From Pelobacter sp. UBA5610 (GTDB lineage: Bacteria; Desulfobacterota; Desulfuromonadia; Desulfuromonadales; Syntrophotaleaceae): a stretch of DNA of 12,504 nt. A program made the translations under genes and the position numbers. Each line of letters opens with the position of its first letter. The stretch's first letter is position 1. The notes under the pieces were generated by a model, which saw only the letters and a list, made by a program, of their open reading frames with translations, was not told where the DNA came from and ran no database searches. The stretch is from positions 1 through 12,504 of the forward strand of contig DIKU01000137.1 of the NCBI GenBank assembly GCA_002424645.1, read 5' to 3'. This document shows positions 7,336-12,504 of the stretch, piece by piece.

Positions 7336-7840
7336 TAAATCTAGGTGAGGGCGACGGCTCTCGGGCCTTTTGTTTAAGGCCTTTGGTGTTGGTTTACTAC
7401 GCGTTGTATCTGTAATTCATGGGTTGCAAAGGGCGTATGGGTGTATGCAGCGACCACTTGGGAGATTATTTCAAGTGTTTGCGGCACGTCTGTTTAAATC
7501 ATTGGACGTCTGCACTTATGACGCCATTCAATTGGTTTGATTTTGGTTGCTTTCCGGATGATGTTCGCCGGGCGGGTTTGAGATGTGTTTTCGAGGCGAT
7601 GAATGCTCGTGCGGATTGAAAGGGAAGTCCTTGGTTGCACATGAGGATTCGTCTGATAACCGGGGGCGCCAAAAACCTCCAAGGGTGGGCACTGCAGGCT
7701 GTCATGTCGGTCGGCGTTTTGGTGGTCCACGAAGTATTACGCAAATGATTGAGTTGCCCTTTTCTGATTGAAGTTCGCTTTTCCAGTGGCAGGTTTCACT
7801 CTAAGGGTAGGACAACAACCATTTTATTGGAGACGGCATT

Positions 7841-8872
7841 ATGGCTAACGGGGTTCAGTCAGCAAGTATCGCCGGAACGCAGGTTTCGGCACGGCAAGTT
7901 TTCGAACAAAAAGAACTGGGGTTTGTCAAGCGGGGCCTTGCGACGGCTCTCGGTTCGGGTATGTTGTGGGGGCTCGACGGCGTCATTCTCGGCATTGCGC
8001 TGGCGATGGCTCCTTTTACCGCGGGGGGCACGATGTATGCTGCACCGCTGGCGGGTTCGGCGCTGCATGATGGTTTCGCCGGTCTGTGGCTGGCTCTTTA
8101 CAATATCTTTACCGGTCGCTGGAAAGACATCGGCCGTTCCTTGAAAACCTTCCCTGGTTTTATCGTTTGCCTAGGGGCCTTGCTCGGTGGCCCGATCGGC
8201 ATGGGGGCCTATCTGCTTGGTATTAACTTTGCCGGGGCAGCCTATGCCATGGGGATTTCAGCCGGCTATCCGGTCGTTGGCGCCATTATGGCCCGTCTGA
8301 TTCTCAAGGAAAAAATCAGCCCTCGTGTCTGGGCCGGCATCCTCATCTGTGTGGCCGGTGCCGTCATTCTTGGGTATGTTCCGCCTGAAGGTGGCTCCAT
8401 GCCGCACTTCTACCTGGGTATCGGTTGTTCCTTGCTGGCTGCATTCGGCTGGGGTACGGAAGGTGTACTGGCTACCTTCGGTATGGACATGGTAGACCCG
8501 GCGGTCGCTATCAATATTCGCGAAGCCACTTCCTGCGTTGTTTCTTTGCTGGCCGTCCTTCCATTCGTCGCCGGCCTGGCTGTTTTCGGTCAGGCGCTGA
8601 TTACGCCTAATGTTGTGTGGATTATCGCTCTTGCAGGTTTGGCCGGTGGATTCTCTTATCTGCTCTGGTACAAGGCTTTCAGCATGTGCGGTTGCAGTCG
8701 CTGTATGGCTCTGAACATCACCTACGCTATCTGGGGTCTGGTGTTCTCCTATTTCCTGACAGACGTCGCGATCACCACCAACCTGGTCATCGGTGCCATC
8801 GTCATCACCGTTGGCGCTATCATGGTCGTTGGCAATCCCAAAGAAATGATCAACCTGCGGGCGGAGGTTTAA
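7841..8872 (+). CDS. DMT superfamily (EamA-type) inner-membrane transporter
   Basis: A 343-residue integral membrane protein with about ten hydrophobic helices arranged as two similar halves (about residues 30-175 and 190-330), the EamA drug/metabolite transporter layout. Each half ends in a helix typical of the family: GAIMARLILKEKISPRVWAG in the first and YAIWGLVFSYFLTDVAITTN in the second. A cytoplasmic N-terminus of about 30 polar residues precedes helix 1. An unusual CGCSRC cluster lies between two late helices. TTGGAGAC 7 bases upstream supports the ATG at 7841. It is separated by one base from the next gene and sits in a unit ending with cutD, under a promoter like that of cutC. Import of choline, or export of trimethylamine or another amine, is plausible but only contextual. 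It is not a four-helix SMR protein. Confidence 0.85.
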   Translation: MANGVQSASIAGTQVSARQVFEQKELGFVKRGLATALGSGMLWGLDGVILGIALAMAPFTAGGTMYAAPLAGSALHDGFAGLWLALYNIFTGRWKDIGRSLKTFPGFIVCLGALLGGPIGMGAYLLGINFAGAAYAMGISAGYPVVGAIMARLILKEKISPRVWAGILICVAGAVILGYVPPEGGSMPHFYLGIGCSLLAAFGWGTEGVLATFGMDMVDPAVAINIREATSCVVSLLAVLPFVAGLAVFGQALITPNVVWIIALAGLAGGFSYLLWYKAFSMCGCSRCMALNITYAIWGLVFSYFLTDVAITTNLVIGAIVITVGAIMVVGNPKEMINLRAEV

Positions 8873-8873
8873 A

Positions 8874-9158
8874 ATGGCAGCTGTACTTCCAATGCGTTTC
8901 CGGATCCTTCATTACTTTTCTACTGTGAAGGAAGCTTCGACAAAAGAGCTGATGAACGGCCTGCGTTCCGAATACGGCAGCGAAGGGCAGTTCAATGAAA
9001 ATGTCATCAACGAGCATCTCATGTCCATGCGGGCAGGAGGACTGATCGAAACCAACGATATCGAGTTGGACCAGAGCAACAACCTGGTTGTCAATTATTC
9101 GATCACCGAATTCGGGCAGGGGCGTCTCAAGTATCTGCCAAAATCCTGGAAGATCTAA
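8874..9158 (+). CDS. Small winged-helix-like protein, possible regulator
   Basis: A 94-residue protein that I cannot assign to a named family. Helices RFRILHYFSTV, KELMNGLRSEYG and NENVINEHLMSMRAGGLIE are followed by a two-stranded wing with NNLVVNYSITEFGQGRLKYL, a pattern like compact PadR/ArsR-type winged-helix domains. It has no sensor domain and no metal-binding cysteines, so it may dimerise or work with a partner. GCGGAGG at 8861-8867, inside the end of the transporter gene, is its ribosome binding site, and one base separates the two genes, indicating co-transcription and coupled translation. A strong terminator follows. Alternatively it is a non-DNA-binding accessory protein of the cut pathway. 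Confidence 0.7.
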   Translation: MAAVLPMRFRILHYFSTVKEASTKELMNGLRSEYGSEGQFNENVINEHLMSMRAGGLIETNDIELDQSNNLVVNYSITEFGQGRLKYLPKSWKI

Positions 9159-9177
9159 ACGTAAGCAGCAGCTGAGG

Positions 9178-9211
9178 AATCGCCGTCCCCATGATCGGGG
9201 CGGCGATTTTT
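9178..9211 (+). terminator. Intrinsic terminator upstream of cutD
   Basis: A 12-bp stem (9178-9189 with 9197-9208, one G-U pair) around a 7-base loop runs straight into TTTTT at 9207-9211. It lies 20 bases after the winged-helix gene. As cutD starts 100 bases later without an obvious strong promoter, read-through here would make cutD weakly expressed relative to the transporter, which suits an activase needed in small amounts. Confidence 0.8.
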
Positions 9212-9220
9212 CAGAGTCAT

Positions 9221-9283
9221 TGGTGACCGGTGATTGGTTTTAAATGGCTTTGACTAATCACCCGTCACCAGTTACTGATCACC
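9221..9283. repeat. Degenerate heptamer repeats forming a hairpin
   Basis: The right side reads as four head-to-tail 7-mers, AATCACC, CGTCACC, AGTTACT and GATCACC (9256-9283). The left side holds the complementary units GGTGACC and GGTGATT (9222-9235). Arms 9221-9237 and 9254-9270 are complementary at 16 of 17 positions counting one G-U pair, with a 16-base loop. It resembles the short tandem heptamer repeats scattered through some bacterial genomes, and sits immediately before cutD. Confidence 0.65.
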
Positions 9284-9309
9284 GAATTCCACAGTTGAGA
9301 GGGAACACC

Positions 9310-10266
9310 ATGAGTGAACAATCAATGACAAAAGGCGTGGTTTTCGATATTCAGAAGTATTCCATGCACGATGGTCCCGGCGTGAGAACTCTGGTCTTCC
9401 TTAAGGGATGTCCGCTGCGCTGTAAATGGTGTTCCAATCCTGAAAGTATTTCCACCGCATATCAGGTAATGTGCCTGGCCGATCAATGTGTTTCCTGCGG
9501 CCGGTGCATCGATGTCTGTCCGTCCGGGGTCCACAAGATGGCAGCCGTCAGCAATGGTCCGCCGCTGCACCAGGTCGACCGTACCGCAACCTGCATCGGT
9601 TGCGGTGTCTGTGCGAGGAGTTGCCCTGCCAAGGCGTTGCGTATTGCGGGTAAGGAAATGACGGTGGACGAAGTGGTCAGCGTTATTATGGAAGATCAGT
9701 TTTTTTATCTCACTTCCGGCGGCGGGGTTACCATCGGTGGTGGTGAACCGACTTTTCAGCCGGCCTTCGCCGGTGCCATACTGCGCCAAGCGCGTCTCAA
9801 TGGCGTGCATACCGCCATGGAGACCTGTGGCCAGTCAACCTGGGAGGTCTATCGGGATCTGGTTCCTTATACCGATCTGTTTCTTTATGATCTCAAGCAT
9901 ATTGATCCTGACAGGCATAAGGCCAATACCGGTGTCAGCAATGAACGGATTCTGGACAACCTCGCCCGCCTGCTTGAACTCGGTGCCAATGTGGTGGTAA
10001 GGATCCCATTGATCGCAGGTGTGAACGATGACATCGATGCGCTTTCCGGAGCCTTGTCCTGGCTTGAGAAAACCGCGAAGAAGGCGTCCAATCTTAAAGG
10101 GGTTGAGGTATTGCCTTACCACCGCCTGGGGGAAAGCAAATACCAGCAGCTGGATGAGGTCTATCCCATGGGTGCCACCACAGGGCATACGGACGATCAG
10201 TTGAAAGAGATCGAAAAAATTCTTTTGCAATTCAATCTGCCGACGCGTATCGTTAGGCACGGCTGA
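9310..10266 (+). CDS. cutD: Choline TMA-lyase activating enzyme (radical SAM CutD)
   Basis: A 318-residue glycyl-radical-enzyme activase that uses S-adenosylmethionine and a reduced [4Fe-4S] cluster to abstract hydrogen from the radical glycine of its partner. The radical-SAM cluster ligands are C34, C38 and C41 in GCPLRCKWCSNPE. Two ferredoxin-type [4Fe-4S] sets follow: C60, C63, C66, C70 and C95, C98, C101, C105. GGGVTIGGGEP provides the SAM-binding glycine-rich motif. This extra-cluster layout fits activases of dehydratase/CutC-type enzymes, not the short PFL activase. The ATG at 9310 is chosen because GAGAGGGAA precedes it; an ATG at 9244 would add residues encoded by a repeat hairpin. 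The only glycyl radical enzyme in view is CutC, so pairing is very likely, although the two genes are 6.6 kb apart. Confidence 0.9.
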   Translation: MSEQSMTKGVVFDIQKYSMHDGPGVRTLVFLKGCPLRCKWCSNPESISTAYQVMCLADQCVSCGRCIDVCPSGVHKMAAVSNGPPLHQVDRTATCIGCGVCARSCPAKALRIAGKEMTVDEVVSVIMEDQFFYLTSGGGVTIGGGEPTFQPAFAGAILRQARLNGVHTAMETCGQSTWEVYRDLVPYTDLFLYDLKHIDPDRHKANTGVSNERILDNLARLLELGANVVVRIPLIAGVNDDIDALSGALSWLEKTAKKASNLKGVEVLPYHRLGESKYQQLDEVYPMGATTGHTDDQLKEIEKILLQFNLPTRIVRHG

Positions 10267-10727
10267 TTGGCATCAGTCTTGCTGTTAAGCAGCGTGTGCA
10301 TTTTATGCGAGGGGAGGCAAGTTTGCTCTTCTTCCGCCTTTGGCACGTTGACGTCAGCTCCATGTCAGAGTCTTGCTGCTGACTCTCTAATCTGTACGTA
10401 AAAATCCAGAACCTTGAAAATTCAAAGTATTAGGAGCGGTCTTCTGTCTGCGGCCAAGCACATTTGCGCCCGGCAGGGATGAGGATTAACGACGTTTTTT
10501 ACTTGGGCAGGTTAGCAAGAGCTGTCCCATGGGAATCTTTGTTCTCTCTGTGGTTAATAATTTTGGCTAGATGTTGCCGATGGATAGTGTTATGTTTTTG
10601 AGCACGCGTGCCTTGTTTTTGGGAGAACCTGCAGGTACGTCCTGTTTGTTTTTTAATACCTTTAATCCTGCCAGGAAAAGGCGTCTTTTTAAACACCATT
10701 TTTCGGGCTTTTGCATGAGGTACCATT
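10267..10727. other. Intergenic region upstream of the ATP synthase operon
   Basis: No supported gene was found. It must contain the ATP synthase promoter unless transcription reads through from cutD, but I see no clear -35/-10 pair. Small symmetric elements are AGAGTC/GACTCT (10367-10372 with 10381-10386), TTGAAAATTCAA (10414-10425) and ACCTGCAGGT (10627-10636). None is a recognisable terminator or known operator. Confidence 0.5.
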
Positions 10728-11153
10728 TTGGACAAGATCGATTGGACTCTCTGGTTACAGGCGGGTAACTTTCTGTTGTTGATTGTGATCATGGAGCGGT
10801 TGGTATATCGGCCGCTACTGGCGATTCTCGATCAGCGCCAGGTCCGTCAGGATAACGCTGTGCAGCGCAGCCGGGACCTGGAGGCACAGATTGCGCAGCA
10901 GCAAGACGCTTTTGACGCGCAGCTGTCCCATGCCAAGCTGCAGGCTCAGCAGGCACGTAGCGCGGCGTTGGAGCAGGCGCAAAAACAACAAGCTCTGCTG
11001 ATCGGCGAAGCGCATGATCAGGCGATGGCAACTCTGGAGCGGGTTCGTCAAGAGGTTGCCGAACAACTTTCCTCGGAAGCCGGCCAATTGCAAAGCTATG
11101 CCGCGCGTCTCGGCGACGAAGTAGCCGAACGATTGTTGGGGAGGCCATTGTGA
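10728..11153 (+). CDS. atpF': F-type ATP synthase subunit b'
   Basis: A 141-residue peripheral-stalk subunit linking the membrane Fo sector to F1. One N-terminal transmembrane helix (LWLQAGNFLLLIVIMERLVY, about residues 8-27) is followed by RPLLAILDQRQ and a long charged, alanine/glutamine-rich helix to the C-terminus that forms the right-handed coiled-coil dimer with subunit b. The start is a TTG at 10728, with ATGAGG 7 bases upstream; the first ATG would delete the membrane helix. It is the first gene of the operon, and its stop overlaps the next start as GTGA. Shorter than the following b subunit, as usual for the b' member of b/b' pairs. Confidence 0.87.
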   Translation: MDKIDWTLWLQAGNFLLLIVIMERLVYRPLLAILDQRQVRQDNAVQRSRDLEAQIAQQQDAFDAQLSHAKLQAQQARSAALEQAQKQQALLIGEAHDQAMATLERVRQEVAEQLSSEAGQLQSYAARLGDEVAERLLGRPL

Positions 11154-11725
11154 TTAACACCGGACGATGGATGCGGATTGCAGGCCTGAACATTCTGGCG
11201 CTGTTGCTGGCGGGGGGCGCTCTGGCCAGTGAAGCGGGTGGCCATGGTGGCGGGCAGCTTAAGGATTTCCTGTATCGTTTGCTCGATTTCGGCATAACCT
11301 TTGGCGCGCTGTATTTCCTTTTGCGGGGACCGCTCAAACGGGCTCTTGGAGCACGCCGGCAACGGTTGTCGGATGAACTCGAACAGGCCCGCCAGATGCA
11401 GGCCAGTGCCGAGAGTCGATTTGCCGCCTGCCAGCAGCAACTGGCTGATGCCGATGCGCAGATTGCCAAACTTGCCGCCGCGTTGCAGGGGGAAAGTGAA
11501 ATGCAGTGTCGCCGCATTGAAGAACAGGCGCAAAAATTGGCCGCGGACATTCGTGCCGAAGCGTCGCGCAGTGCCGAACGTGAAATTGCTGCAGCTCGAA
11601 AACAGCTGCACGCCGAAGCTGTGCGACTGGCCATGGAATTGGCCGAGGAACGCCTTAAACAACAAATGGTGCCCGAAGATCATGTGCGGATGGTTGACGA
11701 ATATCTGCGCAAGACAGGGGAGTGA
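11150..11725 (+). CDS. atpF: F-type ATP synthase subunit b
   Basis: A 191-residue second stalk subunit. It begins with a hydrophobic, signal-like segment (LNILALLLAGGALASEAGGH) ahead of the conserved KDFLYRLLDFGITFGALYFLLRGPLKRAL membrane helix, an arrangement I associate with deltaproteobacterial b subunits. The rest is a long coiled-coil helix rich in Ala, Gln, Glu and Arg, ending in ELAEERLKQQMVPEDHVRMVDEYLRK. The start is GTG at 11150, overlapping the b' stop by four bases, with GGGGAGG at 11138-11144. It pairs with b' to form the stator that holds the alpha/beta head through delta. Confidence 0.9.
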   Translation: MINTGRWMRIAGLNILALLLAGGALASEAGGHGGGQLKDFLYRLLDFGITFGALYFLLRGPLKRALGARRQRLSDELEQARQMQASAESRFAACQQQLADADAQIAKLAAALQGESEMQCRRIEEQAQKLAADIRAEASRSAEREIAAARKQLHAEAVRLAMELAEERLKQQMVPEDHVRMVDEYLRKTGE

Positions 11726-11727
11726 CA

Positions 11728-12270
11728 GTGAAAATAACAGCAATATCAAGAAGATACGCCAAGGCGCTGGTCAATCTTGCGGCCCGGGACGGGCAACTTG
11801 AGGCGACCTTTGAGCAACTCGGCAGGTTGCAACAGGCGTTTGCCTGCGAACCGCGCCTGTTACCGCTGTTAAGCAGTCCGACATTGGCGGCCGATAAAAA
11901 AACCGGTCTTCTGACGGGACTGAGCAGCTACCTGCAACTGAACAAGACACTGAGCAATTTGCTGGGATTGTTGCAGCAACGCCAGCGGTTGGAATATTTC
12001 GACGCCCTGGTCGAGGCTTATCGGGAGCAAGCCGATGCACGGCTAGGAATTGTGCGCGCAAAGGTACAAAGCGCGCAACCTCTGGACGCAGAACAACGGC
12101 AGGCCATAAGTGCACAACTGGAAAAACGCTACGCCAAACAACCGGTGCTTGAACTGGTTGTCGATCCGGAACTCCTGGGTGGCGTTCGCATCGAAGTCGC
12201 CGGGCAGGTGCTGGACGGAACGCTGCGGTCCGGTCTGCGGCGGATGGCGGGATATCTTAATAAAGGGTGA
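11728..12270 (+). CDS. atpH: F-type ATP synthase subunit delta
   Basis: A 180-residue OSCP/delta subunit that caps F1 and ties it to the b/b' stalk. The N-terminal domain has the signature ISRRYAKALVNLA at residues 5-17. The C-terminal domain ends with ELVVDPELLGGVRIEVAGQVLDGTLRSGLRRM, the family's conserved C-terminal motif. The start is a GTG in either case: 11728 has AGGGGAG five bases upstream, while the GTG at 11722 (overlapping the atpF stop as GTGA) would coincide with that site, so 11728 is favoured. Length is normal. Confidence 0.93.
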   Translation: MKITAISRRYAKALVNLAARDGQLEATFEQLGRLQQAFACEPRLLPLLSSPTLAADKKTGLLTGLSSYLQLNKTLSNLLGLLQQRQRLEYFDALVEAYREQADARLGIVRAKVQSAQPLDAEQRQAISAQLEKRYAKQPVLELVVDPELLGGVRIEVAGQVLDGTLRSGLRRMAGYLNKG

Positions 12271-12278
12271 AAGACGTT

Positions 12279-12504
12279 ATGGACATCAAAGCAGAAGAAA
12301 TCTGCGCCATCATCGAGCAGCAGATAGAAAACTTCGACCGCGAAATCGAAATCAGCGAAATGGGCACCATCATCTCCGTTGGCGACGGTATAGCTCGTAT
12401 TCACGGCCTTAGTCGGGCCATGGCGGGTGAGCTGCTGGAGTTTCCCGGCGAGGTCATCGGCATGGTGCTCAACCTTGAGGAAGATAATGTCGGGGCCGCC
12501 ATTT
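12279..12504 (+). CDS. atpA: F-type ATP synthase subunit alpha, 5' part
   Basis: The first 75 residues of the alpha subunit, cut by the window edge. MDIKAEEICAIIEQQIENFD is the N-terminal helix that binds delta, followed by the beta-barrel start VGDGIARIHGLSRAMAGELLEFPGEVIGMVLNLEEDNVGA, which is highly conserved in AtpA. The ATG at 12279 follows AAAGGGTGA, which includes the atpH stop. The nucleotide-binding domain lies beyond the window. Confidence 0.95.
   Translation, partial: MDIKAEEICAIIEQQIENFDREIEISEMGTIISVGDGIARIHGLSRAMAGELLEFPGEVIGMVLNLEEDNVGAAI

Larger units (their letters stand above)
6840..7840. other. 1-kb non-coding region between divergent units
   Basis: No convincing gene was found. 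The left end carries the minus-strand deoR promoter; 6910-7260 shows no recognisable element. The transporter promoter begins at 7286, leaving an untranslated leader of more than 500 bases if that promoter is used. In the leader, GGCCTT (7364-7369) pairs with AAGGCC (7376-7381) around TTGTTT, preceded by a possible GAG/CTC stem near 7348-7360. I do not recognise any known riboswitch class. A 66-codon frame at 7419-7619 lacks a ribosome binding site and familiar motifs. Confidence 0.6.

Noticed and set aside
7419..7619. Possible small gene in the transporter leader
   Set aside because: No ribosome binding site before its ATG, no recognisable motif, and composition typical of non-coding DNA.
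10350..10372. Possible sigma-54 promoter (TGGCACG) upstream of the ATP synthase operon
   Set aside because: The required GC at the -12 element is absent at the correct spacing.
10571..10768. 65-codon frame overlapping the start of atpF'
   Set aside because: It overlaps the well-supported subunit b' start, has no ribosome binding site and no familiar sequence.
10789..11634. Long antisense frame across the ATP synthase b'/b genes
   Set aside because: Shadow of alanine- and glutamine-rich coiled-coil coding sequence; the product is a low-complexity Ala/Ser/Cys/Arg string.

Overview
The window looks like a chromosomal segment of an anaerobic Gram-negative bacterium, most likely a Desulfuromonadales-type deltaproteobacterium (Pelobacter/Syntrophotalea-like). 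The evidence is a paired b'/b ATP synthase operon in the order b'-b-delta-alpha, an outer-membrane barrel protein, and oxygen-sensitive glycyl-radical chemistry. The taxonomic call is inference from gene content and order; no sequence search was possible.

Positions 1-4773 (+ strand) carry a promoter with putative operator half-sites, then a glycyl radical enzyme that I assign as choline trimethylamine-lyase (CutC). A signal-peptide-bearing outer-membrane barrel protein and a small thioredoxin-fold [2Fe-2S] ferredoxin follow. Positions 4813-6839 (- strand) hold a DeoR/GlpR-type repressor, overlapped by one base by an APH/choline-kinase-fold phosphotransferase. A roughly 1-kb non-coding stretch follows, containing divergent promoters. 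Positions 7841-10266 (+ strand) hold a ten-helix DMT/EamA transporter, a 94-residue winged-helix-like protein, a strong terminator, a heptamer-repeat hairpin, and the radical-SAM activase CutD. After a 460-base gap the F-type ATP synthase operon begins at 10728 (atpF', atpF, atpH, start of atpA) and runs off the right edge.

The left 10 kb reads as a compact choline-utilisation locus. The porin-like barrel and the DMT carrier could bring substrate in. CutD, perhaps fed electrons by the ferredoxin, would install the glycyl radical on CutC, which splits choline into trimethylamine and acetaldehyde. The DeoR-type protein would regulate both outward transcription units: the cutC promoter and the transporter promoter match at 25 of 30 positions from the -35 box to the -10 box and share a CGAACAT half-site, which resembles the known GlpR half-site. 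No bacterial microcompartment shell genes and no aldehyde or alcohol dehydrogenase are present in the window. CutC also lacks the 38-residue N-terminal extension of the compartmentalised Desulfovibrio enzyme. The system therefore looks like a compartment-free version of the cut pathway. The ATP synthase operon is ordinary core genome and probably unrelated.
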